Origin: Algoriphagus sp. Y33
Lineage (GTDB): Bacteria > Bacteroidota > Bacteroidia > Cytophagales > Cyclobacteriaceae
Reading direction: 5' to 3'
Assembly (NCBI RefSeq): GCF_014838715.1
Contig: NZ_CP061947.1
Coordinates: 6,066,001 to 6,130,000 of the forward strand
Length of the DNA stretch: 64,000 nucleotides
The notes under the pieces were generated by a model. That model had not been told where the DNA came from, searched no databases, and saw nothing but the letters and a program-made list of their open reading frames with translations. A program made the position numbers and the translations under genes. Positions within the stretch are counted from its first letter, which is position 1, and the number at the start of each line of letters is the position of its first letter. Shown in pieces: positions 46,021-55,202 of the stretch.

Positions 46021-47094
46021 ATGAAACTACTGGACAAACTGATAATCAAGGATTTTCTCAAGACCTACTTTTTTGTAGTGGTCATGCTGGTTCTGGTAGT
46101 TTTGGTTTTGGATTTTACGGAAAAGAATGACACTTACATTAGGAATGAAGTGCCTTCCGGTGAGATTTTTAAATACATGGCTAATTATGGCTTGTATTTG
46201 AACAATCTTTTAACTCCTATTACTGTGTTTATTTCGGTTATTTTTATCACTTCCAAAATGGCAGGAAGGACGGAGATCATAGCTATACTGAGCAGTGGAG
46301 TAAGTTTTATGAGAATGCTAAGGCCTTTCCTTTTTGCCGCAGCCATGATAGGCGGCGCTAGCTTTTTATTGAACGGATGGGTTCTTCCCGGCGCTACTGC
46401 GGGAGTAACAAAATTCCGAATGACCTATTTGGACAAAGAGAAAACTTCCTCCGAGTCTAATCTTCATATCAAAGTAGGAGCGGATTCTTACGCCTACATA
46501 AGCCGGTTTTATAACACTGCAAATACAGGGTATCATTTCACTTTGGAGACTATTAAAGATGGAGAATTGCTGGCCAAGCTCTCTTCGGACCGAATAGAAT
46601 GGGATACCGCCAAGCGGGTTTGGACTCTTCGCAAGTGGAGACTGCGGGAACTAAACGAACGGGGAGAAGTCTATACGGTAGGAGAGGATCTTGATACTAC
46701 GCTTTCTATTCGGCCGGAAGATTTTGATTTGCCCGAGAAGCACCATGAGACTTTGAAGCTTCCTGACTTGGGGAGGCAGATTAAGATATTGGAAGAGCGT
46801 GGAGCAGATAATGTCGAGTTTTATAAAATTGAACGTTATGTGAGATTTATGTCACCTTTTGCTGCAATAATTCTGACTTTTATTGGGGTGATCATGTCGG
46901 CAAGAAAAACCCGTGGAGGTTCGGGTTTCCAAATTGCTATGGGCTTTTTGCTCGCATTTGTTTACATCATCTTATTTATTTTGTCCAGAACCTTTGCTGA
47001 AAACGGCACCTCATACCCGATTTTTGCAGTCTGGCTGCCCAATATCATTTTTGCTGCAACCGGCCTTTTGCTCTATAAAACAGTCCCACGCTAA
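46021..47094 (+). CDS. LptF/LptG-family permease (lipopolysaccharide export)
   Basis: This 357-residue inner-membrane protein belongs to the YjgP/YjgQ family, which with LptB moves LPS toward the outer membrane. Residues about 14-125 hold three helices (TYFFVVVMLVLVVLVLDF, LLTPITVFISVIFITSKM, GVSFMRMLRPFLF). A periplasmic beta-jellyroll follows (HIKVGADSYAYISRF), then three more helices (SPFAAIILTFIGVIMSARK and on). Which of LptF or LptG it is cannot be decided. It is fully adjacent to the EamA gene (stop TAA then ATG). Confidence 0.9.
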   Translation: MKLLDKLIIKDFLKTYFFVVVMLVLVVLVLDFTEKNDTYIRNEVPSGEIFKYMANYGLYLNNLLTPITVFISVIFITSKMAGRTEIIAILSSGVSFMRMLRPFLFAAAMIGGASFLLNGWVLPGATAGVTKFRMTYLDKEKTSSESNLHIKVGADSYAYISRFYNTANTGYHFTLETIKDGELLAKLSSDRIEWDTAKRVWTLRKWRLRELNERGEVYTVGEDLDTTLSIRPEDFDLPEKHHETLKLPDLGRQIKILEERGADNVEFYKIERYVRFMSPFAAIILTFIGVIMSARKTRGGSGFQIAMGFLLAFVYIILFILSRTFAENGTSYPIFAVWLPNIIFAATGLLLYKTVPR

Positions 47095-48003
47095 ATGAAC
47101 GCTACGATTAAGGATTACCTAATGCTCCATTTGATTGTACTCATTTGGGGATTTACGGCTATTCTGGGATTGCTGATCAGTTTACCGGCAATAGAATTGG
47201 TTTTTTATAGAACCTTGATTGCGGCTGTGGGAGTGGCAGTGTTATTCTTGTTGAAAAAGAGAAATCTGCTCCTGCCTTTTCCGGACATGATTAAAGTCAT
47301 GGGGGTAGGGTTTGTGATTGCTATGCACTGGATTCTCTTTTTCTGGTCAGCCAGAGTTTCCACTGCTTCCGTTTGTTTGGCGGGGATGGCGACGATCTCG
47401 CTGTGGACAGCATTTGTGGAGCCATTGTTCAATAGTACCAAAGTCAAATGGTATGAAGTAGGGCTTGGCCTGATGGCGATTTCAGGCTTGCTGGTGATTT
47501 TCAGCTTTGAATCAGGCTATTGGTTGGGATTGGGCATGGCTTTGGCTTCAGCATTTTGTGGTGCGGTTTTTTCTGTTTTGAATAGCAAGATTACCCATAA
47601 GCATAACCCCTATCAGATTACGTTTTATGAGATGGCTGGGGCATGCTTATTTACTGTATTATTTATGCCTATTTATTCCGGTTTCCTGACAGGGGAAGGA
47701 TTGAATTTGGCATGGGGCGGCTACGATTGGTTTTGGCTCCTTGTTCTTGGTGGGATTTGCACGGTGTATGCTTTTTCTGTGTCGGTGGAGTTGATGAAGA
47801 GATTGTCGGTCTTTTCCATTAACCTGACAGTAAATATGGAACCTGTGTATGGGATTGTGTTGGCAGTGTTGATTTTTGGAGAAAGCGAAAAAATGACTCC
47901 GCAGTTTTACTTGGGTACTGGGATCATTTTGATGTCGGTGTTGAGCTATCCCGTTTTGAATTACTTGAACAGAAGGAGGAAACCTGTACGTCCACTGGGA
48001 TGA
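47095..48003 (+). CDS. EamA/DMT-family transporter
   Basis: 302 residues with ten predicted helices in two EamA repeats (about 8-140 and 150-290). The second repeat begins GLGMALASAFCGAVFSVLNSK and ends with PVYGIVLAVLIFGESEKMTPQFYLGTGIIL, the usual P-x-x-x-x-x-x-x-x-x-x-GE motif. Substrate unknown; relatives move amino acids or metabolites out of the cell. It starts on the base after the LptF/G stop and converges on the toxin gene, 7 bp apart. Confidence 0.88.
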   Translation: MNATIKDYLMLHLIVLIWGFTAILGLLISLPAIELVFYRTLIAAVGVAVLFLLKKRNLLLPFPDMIKVMGVGFVIAMHWILFFWSARVSTASVCLAGMATISLWTAFVEPLFNSTKVKWYEVGLGLMAISGLLVIFSFESGYWLGLGMALASAFCGAVFSVLNSKITHKHNPYQITFYEMAGACLFTVLFMPIYSGFLTGEGLNLAWGGYDWFWLLVLGGICTVYAFSVSVELMKRLSVFSINLTVNMEPVYGIVLAVLIFGESEKMTPQFYLGTGIILMSVLSYPVLNYLNRRRKPVRPLG

Positions 48004-48010
48004 TAAAAAT

Positions 48011-48349
48011 CTAGAGCATTGTAATATCCTTAAGAGTCGCCAATGCCATTTTTAACTCCTCATTTGAAATTTCTCCTATTTTTTCGATCAGCCTATTCTT
48101 AGAAATGGATCGGATGTGAAAAACCATCAACTCAGATTTCAGCCTCAAACCATTCTTTAGAGATGGTGCTAGGATTGGGTTTCCCTGATAGTTTTTGACC
48201 TTGGAAGTCAAAGGAGCGGTAATCACCACCTGCAGGAATTTATTCATCAGATTTCCGCTCAGAATAACAACCGGTCTTCTGCCGGCCTGCTCGGATCCCA
48301 TCACGGGATTGAGATCGGACATCCAGATCTCACCTTGCTTCATCTTCAA
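48011..48349 (-). CDS. MazF/PemK-family toxin (endoribonuclease)
   Basis: The 112-residue toxin has the MazF start KQGEIWMSDLNPVMGSEQAGRRPVVILSG, the mid-strand VVITAPLTSK and the C-terminal RSISKNRLIEKIGEIS. The Arg and Thr/Ser expected at the RNase site are present. An internal ATG six bases later is also possible. It overlaps the antitoxin gene by 20 bp and lies downstream of it, the usual order. Confidence 0.9.
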   Translation of the reverse strand: MKMKQGEIWMSDLNPVMGSEQAGRRPVVILSGNLMNKFLQVVITAPLTSKVKNYQGNPILAPSLKNGLRLKSELMVFHIRSISKNRLIEKIGEISNEELKMALATLKDITML

Positions 48350-48572
48350 TCTGCTTTAGGTAATTGTCCATTTCTTCTTCTGCCACCATGAGAATGTCAT
48401 CGTCTTGAGCCGCCTGCTTATATGATTTGACATATTCAGCTCTCTTGAGATGGTCGAGATAGAGATTGAGGGCATTTTCTACCAATTTGTTTTTTGGAAG
48501 AGAAAGCTTTTTGGCATAATCTGCAAGCCTCCGAAGGAGGTCATCGGGTAGGGTACTAGTGTAAGTCGCCAT
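48330..48572 (-). CDS. Ribbon-helix-helix antitoxin of the MazF pair
   Basis: 80 residues. The N-terminal strand MATYTSTLPDDLLRRLADYAKKL and helix KNKLVENALNLYLDHL form a ribbon-helix-helix DNA-binding fold, followed by an acidic tail (QDDDILMVAEEEMDNYLKQI) that should wrap the toxin. An AT-rich palindrome lies 6 bp upstream of its start, so it probably represses its own operon. Confidence 0.88.
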   Translation of the reverse strand: MATYTSTLPDDLLRRLADYAKKLSLPKNKLVENALNLYLDHLKRAEYVKSYKQAAQDDDILMVAEEEMDNYLKQIEDEAR

Positions 48573-48578
48573 TGTATT

Positions 48579-48610
48579 TTGTATTTATATTTTACAAATA
48601 TAAAATACAA
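48579..48610 (-). promoter_or_regulatory. AT-rich palindrome, probable toxin-antitoxin operator
   Basis: TTGTATTTATATTT on one side and AAATATAAAATACAA on the other are complementary with one bulged base. Six bp separate it from the antitoxin ATG. Position and symmetry fit autoregulation by the antitoxin. Confidence 0.6.
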
Positions 48611-48641
48611 TAAAATAAGTAGCAAGCTTACTTTCAGTGTT

Positions 48642-49451
48642 TTATAATATTTCTTCAAACTTAAAATAGCTGTCTTCCCATTCAAGTGAAGTAGGCTTCT
48701 CCTCAAAAAGCCCAAAAACCGAAGAACCGGAACCTGACATGGCAGCATAATAAGCCCCGTTTTCATAGAGTTTACTTTTTATGGCAGCGATCTCGGGGTG
48801 GTTGGGGAATATACTGGCTTCGAAGTCATTTACAAGATCGCTCTGCCATCTGCTTTTATCTTTTAAAACCTCTTCAAGTTTTATTTTGGGGGGAGCAGGA
48901 GTGACTCCCGCATAAGCTTCTTTGGTACCTATATGAATTCCGGGATTGACCAAAACCAAATGGGTTCCGGAAAGGTCTAATTCCACGGGTTCCAGTAGCT
49001 CGCCTCTTCCTCTGGCAATTTTAGGAGTGTTTTCTACAAAAAAAGCACAATCACTTCCAAGTTGGGCCGCATATTCTTCCAGCAAGAAATCATCTAAGAT
49101 CAGGTCAAAGAGATTATTCATCAACTTTAATGCAAATGCCGCATCTGCTGATCCACCGCCAAGCCCGGCTCCCATTGGGATGTTTTTATGCAAATGGATG
49201 CATACATGAGGCAAGTTTGGAAAATCTTTCTTCAGCAGCTGATAAGCTCTGAGAATGAGATTGTCCTTCGAATCTCCCGGGATATCGAAGCCACTAGCTG
49301 TAAAAATTGTTTTTTTGCTGTCAGTGATCATTTCTAAGGCATCGGTAAGTGGGATCGGGATCATACAGCTCTCAATATTATGGTAACCGTCTTTTCGTTT
49401 TGCAGTGATATGTAAGCCTAGGTTGATCTTAGCGTTTGGAAATGAAATCAT
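48642..49451 (-). CDS. ispE: 4-diphosphocytidyl-2-C-methyl-D-erythritol kinase
   Basis: A GHMP kinase of the MEP isoprenoid pathway. FPNAKINLGLHI is the N-terminal substrate motif, IPMGAGLGGGSADAAFAL the ATP-binding glycine loop, LGSDCAFFV the Asp-containing active site and MSGSGSSVFGLF the third GHMP motif. 269 residues is standard. Stand-alone gene; ispH is at 25 kb. Confidence 0.95.
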   Translation of the reverse strand: MISFPNAKINLGLHITAKRKDGYHNIESCMIPIPLTDALEMITDSKKTIFTASGFDIPGDSKDNLILRAYQLLKKDFPNLPHVCIHLHKNIPMGAGLGGGSADAAFALKLMNNLFDLILDDFLLEEYAAQLGSDCAFFVENTPKIARGRGELLEPVELDLSGTHLVLVNPGIHIGTKEAYAGVTPAPPKIKLEEVLKDKSRWQSDLVNDFEASIFPNHPEIAAIKSKLYENGAYYAAMSGSGSSVFGLFEEKPTSLEWEDSYFKFEEIL

Positions 49452-49766
49452 TGAATTTGAAGTTTGATCAAAATTAGAACAAATTTTAGGGGATAGTGAT
49501 TTTCCTCCGTTGATAATTCGGTAAAAAATCTAGCATTTGTTGAAGGAAATGTGGTATATCATTTTTCTTATTAAAAAAAAGAGAATAACTTTTGTTAATA
49601 ATTGAGAAAATCAAAAATCAGTACAAAATTTTGAGAATTGAAATTTTGAACAAATCATTTGCTGGAAAACAGGGGAAAACTGAGGGTGTTGTGAACTTAT
49701 ATTTTGAAAAAATAAAATTTCCATACATTTTTTATCTGAGATACTAGAAAAATGTAAAATTAAATA

Positions 49767-49797
49767 TTGTAAGTCTGAAAATTCGGTTTTAAGTTTG
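49767..49797 (+). promoter_or_regulatory. Promoter of the ilv-leu operon
   Basis: TTG at 49767-49769, 20 bp, TAAGTTTG at 49790-49797 (TAnnTTTG). Transcription would start near 49803, about 40 bases before the leader peptide ATG. Confidence 0.65.
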
Positions 49798-49841
49798 TCC
49801 CGTACTTCGGCATAACGTCGAAACCAAGCTCGAAAAACAGT

Positions 49842-49892
49842 ATGTATAAAGTAGTCATTTTGCTAAGCGTAATTATTCTCATTGGATTCTAA
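49842..49892 (+). CDS. ilv leader peptide (attenuation)
   Basis: A 16-codon frame, MYKVVILLSVIILIGF then TAA, with ten Val, Ile or Leu residues: exactly the three products of the operon that follows. Its stop codon lies 2 bases before the first arm of the attenuator. No function as a free peptide is expected; its translation rate should sense charged Val-, Ile- and Leu-tRNA. The frame is short but composition, position and RNA context agree. Confidence 0.82.
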   Translation: MYKVVILLSVIILIGF

Positions 49893-49894
49893 AT

Positions 49895-49970
49895 GTGAGG
49901 CACTAGACTATTCTTTATAATGAAATAAAAAAAAATCTGAAGTGCCTCACTAACCTGAGGCACTTTTTTT
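49895..49970 (+). promoter_or_regulatory. Transcription attenuator of the ilv-leu operon
   Basis: Three segments: A GTGAGGCACT (49895-49904), B AGTGCCTCAC (49941-49950), C TGAGGCACTT (49956-49965). A-B pairing (10 bp) forms an antiterminator. B-C pairing forms a terminator hairpin followed by seven T (49964-49970). A ribosome at the leader stop would cover A and favour termination; one stalled earlier would leave A free. Confidence 0.85.
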
Positions 49971-49978
49971 ATACCCCC

Positions 49979-51664
49979 ATGAATATGACCCTGAAAAAAC
50001 ACAGTTGGGAAATAAGCGACAATCCTGAGCATCCGGCAGGCATGGCAATGTTGTATGCCACCGGGATGAGTGACAAGAAAATGAAACAGCCATTTGTAGG
50101 GATAGCCAGTTGTGGCTATGAGAGTAATCCCTGCAATATGCACCTGAACGACTTCGCCGGTCTGATCAAAACCTCCTCACAGGAGTATGATCTGACCGGT
50201 TTGGTTTTTAATACCATAGGGATTTCTGATGGGACTACCATGGGCACATTGGGAATGCGCTACTCATTGGTTTCAAGAGAAGTGATTGCTGATTCCATTG
50301 AATCATTTGTCATAGGGCATTCTTTCGATGGTTGCGTGGCAGTCGCTGGATGTGACAAGAATATGCCGGGAGCATTAATGGGGATGATACGAACCGATAG
50401 ACCCGGTATTTTGGTATACGGGGGCACTATAGCTTCAGGCAATTATAAAGGTGAAAAGCTGAATATCGTATCTGCTTTCGAGGCCTTTGGTAAGCGGGTA
50501 AATGGGAATATCTCAGATGAGGACTATGATGGTGTCATCCGCAATGCATGTCCCGGGAAAGGCGCTTGTGGTGGAATGTACACCGCAAATACCATGTCTT
50601 CTGCGATAGAAGCAATGGGGATGTCTCTTCCTTATTCGGCTTCCTATCCTGCCAATTCTCAGGAGAAGCTCCGAGAGTGCCGCGAGGTTAATAAATACAT
50701 GAGAATACTGTTGGAACAGGATATCAAACCCAGTGATATCATTACCAGAAAAAGCATAGAGAACGCGGTTACAGTTGCCATTGCTTTGGGGGGGAGTACA
50801 AATGCAGTAATGCACATCATCGCAATAGCAAGAACCGCAGGTGTTGATTTTACTATTGAGGATTTTAAAGCGATCAATGCCAAGACTCCCATGATAGGTG
50901 ATTTCAAACCATCGGGTAAATTCATGATGGAAGATCTGCATGAGCAGGGCGGTGTTCCGGCATTTATGAAGTACATGCTGCTTAATGGATTCTTGCATGG
51001 TGACTGTATGACTGTGACAGGAAGAACATTGGAGGAAAACCTAAAAGACATAGAGCCGGTCACAGTTTCTATGGTGAATGTGATTCACCCATTAGAAACA
51101 CCAATTAAAGCCACAGGACACTTGTGTATACTAGAGGGGAACTTGGCACCGGAAGGAGCTGTGGCAAAAATCACAGGGAAAGAAGGCAGCTCATTTACGG
51201 GGCCCGCCCATGTATTCGATTCGGAGCAGGAAGCGAATGATGCAATCCGGGATCACAAAGTGCAAAAAGGTGAAGTGCTTGTCATCCGGAACATAGGGCC
51301 AAAAGGAGGTCCCGGAATGCCGGAAATGCTAAAACCTACCTCCATGATTATAGGGGCTGGATTGGGAGCGGATGTTGCATTGATCACTGATGGAAGATTC
51401 TCTGGTGGCACACACGGATTTGTGGTGGGGCACGTTACCCCTGAGGCTTGGAGCGGCGGACCTATAGGATTGGTACAAAATGGAGATATTATCACCATAG
51501 ATGCTGAAGGATTGAAGCTTTCCGTGGCAGTCTCCGAGGAGGAATTAGCCGAAAGAAAAAAATCTTGGAAGCAGAAAGACGTTTCTGACTTGCAGGGGAC
51601 ATTAAAGAAATACAACAAATTAGTATCTACCGCATCCGAAGGTTGCGTAACAGACAAATTCTAA
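49979..51664 (+). CDS. ilvD: Dihydroxy-acid dehydratase
   Basis: Dehydrates the dihydroxy acids of the Ile and Val pathways, using an Fe-S cluster. The three cluster cysteines are visible at Cys52 (SNPCNMH), Cys125 (AGCDKNMPG, with the Lys that is carbamylated in the family) and Cys197 ([12 protein letters not shown]). C-terminal [16 protein letters not shown] contains the catalytic Ser region. 561 residues, full length. First gene of the operon, 8 bp after the attenuator T-run; 4 bp separate it from ilvB. Confidence 0.96.
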   Translation: MNMTLKKHSWEISDNPEHPAGMAMLYATGMSDKKMKQPFVGIASCGYESNPCNMHLNDFAGLIKTSSQEYDLTGLVFNTIGISDGTTMGTLGMRYSLVSREVIADSIESFVIGHSFDGCVAVAGCDKNMPGALMGMIRTDRPGILVYGGTIASGNYKGEKLNIVSAFEAFGKRVNGNISDEDYDGVIRNACPGKGACGGMYTANTMSSAIEAMGMSLPYSASYPANSQEKLRECREVNKYMRILLEQDIKPSDIITRKSIENAVTVAIALGGSTNAVMHIIAIARTAGVDFTIEDFKAINAKTPMIGDFKPSGKFMMEDLHEQGGVPAFMKYMLLNGFLHGDCMTVTGRTLEENLKDIEPVTVSMVNVIHPLETPIKATGHLCILEGNLAPEGAVAKITGKEGSSFTGPAHVFDSEQEANDAIRDHKVQKGEVLVIRNIGPKGGPGMPEMLKPTSMIIGAGLGADVALITDGRFSGGTHGFVVGHVTPEAWSGGPIGLVQNGDIITIDAEGLKLSVAVSEEELAERKKSWKQKDVSDLQGTLKKYNKLVSTASEGCVTDKF

Positions 51665-51668
51665 GCCC

Positions 51669-53363
51669 ATGAAGGATTCAATGATAAGAGGAGCTGACAT
51701 AGTTGTTAGGTCACTCATTGCCGAGAATGCGGAAATAATCTTCGGATATCCCGGAGGAGCGATAATGCCCGTTTATGATGCATTACATGATTATCATGAA
51801 GAGTTGAGACACGTCCTAACTCGCCATGAGCAGGGAGCGATCCACGCAGCTCAGGGATATGCTAGGGTGTCCGGAAAAGTAGGTGTCTGTCTGGCTACTT
51901 CAGGCCCGGGAGCTACCAATCTGATAACCGGTATGGCTGACGCACAGATCGATAGTACTCCATTAGTATGTATTACAGGGCAGGTAGCTTCACATTTGTT
52001 GGGGACAGATGCATTTCAGGAAACTGACGTAGTGGGTATATCAATGCCGGCCACTAAGTGGAATATCCAGGTTAGACGTGTGGAGGATATCGCTCCCGCA
52101 ATCGCCAAGGGATTTTATATCGCCCGATCGGGAAGGCCTGGGCCGGTACTAATTGATATCACTAAGGATGCCCAGCAGGATTTTGGTCACTTCAATTATC
52201 AGCCATGTTTAGGCTTTCGGTCTTATAAAACACATATCCCGGTAGAGAAAACTGCTATTCAAGAAGCTTCATTCTTAATCAATATGGCCAAGAGACCTTA
52301 TGTTCTATTTGGTCAAGGGGTTGTGTTGGGAAAGGCGGAAGAGGAATTGAAGGCGTTTTTGGAGAAGTCCGGTATTCCCGCGGCATGTACTTTGCTGGGT
52401 TCTGGAGCATTGTCGGAGGATCATCCTAATTATGTGGGAAAACTTGGGATGCATGGAAATTATGCCCCAAATTTGCTGACTAATCAATGTGATGTTCTGA
52501 TCGCGGTAGGTATGAGATTTGATGACCGTGTCACCGGAGATTTGAAGCGCTATGCTAAGCAGGCAAAAGTGATTCATTTGGAGTTGGACCCGGCAGAGAT
52601 CAACAAAAATGTGAAGTGTGAAGTAGCCGTATTGGGGAGCTGCAAGGACAGCTTGGCATTATTGACAGCTGCGGTGAGAGAGAATTCATATCCGCAGTGG
52701 ATGGCCAAGTTTAAAGAGTTGGCAGATCAAGAAAGGGCGACAGTTATCGAGCCTGATTTGACTCCAACAAAACCAGGGTTGACTATGGGGGAAGTGATTC
52801 ACCGAATCAATAAATACAAAGCTGATGACGCGGTGCTTGTAACTGACGTAGGACAGCATCAGATGATATCGTGGAGATATTTCAACTTTAAGAAGTCAAG
52901 AACGCAAGTTACTTCCGGCGGTTTGGGAACTATGGGATTTGCGCTTCCGGCTGCGCTTGGAGCTCAGATGTATGACTTCTCCAGACAGGTGGTATGTGTA
53001 GTCGGTGATGGTGGTATACAGATGACTATTCAGGAATTGGGAACCATCATGCAGACTAAAGCTCCTGTGAAGATTGTGCTGCTTAACAACAATTTCTTGG
53101 GAATGGTGAGACAATGGCAGCAAATGTTCTTTGACAAGCGCTACTCATTTACTGAACTTGACAATCCTGATTTTATTAAGATTGCTGAGGCATATAATAT
53201 TCAAGCTCAAAAGGTCACAGAACGTGGTGATTTGCAAGAGGCGATTGAAGATATGCTAATTCACGATGGTCCATATTTTCTTGAAGTAGTAGTGGAAAAA
53301 GAAGATAATGTGTTCCCGATGATTGCCACTGGCTGTTCGGTGGAAGAGGTAAGACTTAGCTAA
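51669..53363 (+). CDS. ilvB: Acetolactate synthase large subunit
   Basis: Thiamine-diphosphate enzyme joining pyruvate with pyruvate or 2-ketobutyrate, the first common step. The catalytic Glu is in TRHEQGAIHAAQGYAR. The TPP motif runs from GDGGIQMTIQEL to LLNNNFLG. The FAD-binding middle domain is also present (GMRFDDRVTGD). 564 residues. The next gene, its regulatory subunit, is separated by an inserted 109-bp repeat element. Confidence 0.96.
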   Translation: MKDSMIRGADIVVRSLIAENAEIIFGYPGGAIMPVYDALHDYHEELRHVLTRHEQGAIHAAQGYARVSGKVGVCLATSGPGATNLITGMADAQIDSTPLVCITGQVASHLLGTDAFQETDVVGISMPATKWNIQVRRVEDIAPAIAKGFYIARSGRPGPVLIDITKDAQQDFGHFNYQPCLGFRSYKTHIPVEKTAIQEASFLINMAKRPYVLFGQGVVLGKAEEELKAFLEKSGIPAACTLLGSGALSEDHPNYVGKLGMHGNYAPNLLTNQCDVLIAVGMRFDDRVTGDLKRYAKQAKVIHLELDPAEINKNVKCEVAVLGSCKDSLALLTAAVRENSYPQWMAKFKELADQERATVIEPDLTPTKPGLTMGEVIHRINKYKADDAVLVTDVGQHQMISWRYFNFKKSRTQVTSGGLGTMGFALPAALGAQMYDFSRQVVCVVGDGGIQMTIQELGTIMQTKAPVKIVLLNNNFLGMVRQWQQMFFDKRYSFTELDNPDFIKIAEAYNIQAQKVTERGDLQEAIEDMLIHDGPYFLEVVVEKEDNVFPMIATGCSVEEVRLS

Positions 53364-53372
53364 TCCAGCTCT

Positions 53373-53481
53373 ATGAAATCGAGCCTGTTGAGGCAGACAG
53401 GCATGAGTCAGGCATCACAAAGGGAATGATTATCCACAATGCGAGATTCCATATGGCCATTAAAGGTCAAATTATAAACAT
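53373..53481 (+). repeat. Dispersed ATGAAATCGAG...GATTCCAT element, copy 2
   Basis: 109 bp from 9 bases after the ilvB stop to the base before the ilvN ATG. Outer arms at 53373-53380 and 53445-53452. Inner stem GCCTG/CAGGC at 53383-53402. Same orientation as copies 1 and 3. Confidence 0.85.
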
Positions 53482-53982
53482 ATGAAACGATATACTATAT
53501 TCGTTATTACCGAGAATTTCATCGGTATCCTTAATCGCATCACCATTATTTTTACCCGAAGAGGTATAAATATCGATGCACTTACAGCCTCCGAAAGCCG
53601 CTTGGAGGGGATTCATCGGATCACGATAGAGGTTACTGCTTCGGAAGACACAGTGATTCAGCTGGTCAATCAGATCGAGAAAATCATCGATGTGATCAAG
53701 GCATTCTATCATGAGGATGAGAGTGTTGTATATCAGGAGATTGCGTTGTATAAAATTCCTGTTTCCCGTCTTGATGGTGGGCTTGAGAAGATTATTCGTC
53801 AGCACAATGCGAAGATTATTGCCGCAGAGCCTGATTTTGTGGTCTTAGAACTGACTGGACATAAGGAGCAAACTCAGGAGTTGCTCGAAATTCTAAAAGG
53901 CTACGGGCTCTTGGAATTTGCCAGATCAGGAAGAGTAGCTGTAGCAAAAAGAATGTTGACAATTGACAGTTTTGTCAAATAA
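53482..53982 (+). CDS. ilvN: Acetolactate synthase small (regulatory) subunit
   Basis: 166 residues. It activates IlvB and gives valine feedback control. The N-terminal ACT domain (YTIFVITENFIGILNRITIIFTRRGINIDAL-type, residues 3-75) is followed by the ALS_ss_C domain (ISRLDG-like VSRLDGGLEKIIRQHNAKII, VLELTGHKEQTQELLEIL). Typical length is about 160. It is framed by element copies 2 and 3, one directly before its start and one 64 bp after its stop. Confidence 0.94.
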   Translation: MKRYTIFVITENFIGILNRITIIFTRRGINIDALTASESRLEGIHRITIEVTASEDTVIQLVNQIEKIIDVIKAFYHEDESVVYQEIALYKIPVSRLDGGLEKIIRQHNAKIIAAEPDFVVLELTGHKEQTQELLEILKGYGLLEFARSGRVAVAKRMLTIDSFVK

Positions 53983-54046
53983 TAATAAACCAAAAAAGGG
54001 ATTCCAAAGGAACCTATTAAACACTAGTAATAAATTATAAAAGCTC

Positions 54047-54139
54047 ATGAAATCGAGCATGACAAGAGCGTTACACGCGAGTGTAATTATCAACCATGCG
54101 AGATTCCATCTGACCATCAAAAATCAAAATAAAAAACAG
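54047..54139 (+). repeat. Dispersed ATGAAATCGAG...GATTCCAT element, copy 3
   Basis: 93 bp ending directly before the ilvC ATG at 54140. Outer arms 54047-54054 and 54102-54109, then GA/GA mismatches and GCATG/CATGC. An inner stem TTACAC/GTGTAA is closed by a GCGA tetraloop (54071-54086). Confidence 0.85.
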
Positions 54140-55183
54140 ATGAAATTAAAATTCGGCTCAACAGAAGAAAACGTAGTAACTAGGGAAGAGTTTCCACTGG
54201 AAAAAGCAAGAGAAGTACTCAAGGACGAAGTGATCGCAGTATTGGGTTATGGCGTTCAAGGTCCAGGTCAGGCGCTTAACTTGAAAGACAACGGGTTCAA
54301 TGTGATTGTAGGTCAGCGTAAAGGCTCAAAGACTTGGGACAAAGCCGTGGCTGATGGCTGGGTTCCGGGAGAGACACTTTTCGAATTGGAAGAAGCTTGC
54401 GAAAAAGGCACAATTCTTCAATTTCTTCTTTCTGATGCAGGACAAATTGCGCTATGGCCGACTGTAAGAAAACACCTTACTCCAGGCAAGGCATTATATT
54501 TCTCCCATGGTTTCGGTGTGACTTACAAAGATAAAACAGGCATTGTTCCTCCTGCTGATGTGGATGTGATTTTGGTAGCTCCAAAAGGTTCCGGTACTTC
54601 ATTGAGAAGAATGTTTGTAGAGGGCAGGGGATTGAATTCTTCTTATGCAATCTACCAGGACGGAACCGGTAAGGCTAAAGACCGTGTTGTAGCTCTTGGA
54701 ATCGGTGTAGGCTCAGGATATTTGTTCGAGACGGATTTCTACCGTGAAGTAACTTCTGATTTGACAGGTGAAAGAGGTACCTTAATGGGAGCTATTCAGG
54801 GAATATTTGCAGCTCAGTACGAAGTGTTGAGATCAAATGGCCATACTCCTTCTGAGGCTTTCAACGAAACAGTAGAAGAATTGACCCAATCATTGATGCC
54901 ATTGGTAGCTGAAAACGGAATGGATTGGATGTATGCAAACTGTTCTACTACGGCACAAAGAGGAGCTTTGGATTGGTGGAAGCCTTTCAGAGATGCTACT
55001 AAGCCAGTATTCGAAGAACTATACAACAGTGTAAAAACCGGACAAGAGGCGCAGAAGTCAATTGACTCTAACTCTAAAGAAGATTATAGAGTGAAATTGG
55101 AAGCTGAATTGAAAGAATTGAGAGATTCTGAAATGTGGCAGGCAGGTGCTGTCGTCCGTCAATTGAGACCAGAAAATAATTAA
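54140..55183 (+). CDS. ilvC: Ketol-acid reductoisomerase (class I)
   Basis: Converts acetolactate and acetohydroxybutyrate to dihydroxy acids with NADPH and Mg2+. The Rossmann motif is [25 protein letters not shown] carries the Arg, Lys and Ser expected to hold the NADPH phosphate. Metal-site acidics lie in [13 protein letters not shown] and ETVEEL. I start at 54140 ([12 protein letters not shown], 347 residues): the open frame extends to 54047, but that extension is translated from the repeat element and has no homology to KARI. Confidence 0.95.
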   Translation: MKLKFGSTEENVVTREEFPLEKAREVLKDEVIAVLGYGVQGPGQALNLKDNGFNVIVGQRKGSKTWDKAVADGWVPGETLFELEEACEKGTILQFLLSDAGQIALWPTVRKHLTPGKALYFSHGFGVTYKDKTGIVPPADVDVILVAPKGSGTSLRRMFVEGRGLNSSYAIYQDGTGKAKDRVVALGIGVGSGYLFETDFYREVTSDLTGERGTLMGAIQGIFAAQYEVLRSNGHTPSEAFNETVEELTQSLMPLVAENGMDWMYANCSTTAQRGALDWWKPFRDATKPVFEELYNSVKTGQEAQKSIDSNSKEDYRVKLEAELKELRDSEMWQAGAVVRQLRPENN

Positions 55184-55202
55184 TATAAAACCCCCAAGAA
55201 TT

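Larger units (their letters stand above)
49452..49978. other. 527-bp regulatory region before ilvD
   Basis: The first 310 bp are very AT-rich with no ORF of note. From 49767 it holds the operon promoter, a leader peptide gene and an attenuator, listed separately. Confidence 0.7.

Noticed and set aside
50513..50998. A 161-codon minus-strand frame inside ilvD
   Set aside because: Antisense shadow of a well-conserved enzyme; no motif.
54047..54139. A 31-residue N-terminal extension of IlvC
   Set aside because: It is translated from the repeat element, whose other copies do not read into their genes; the family start fits the ATG at 54140.
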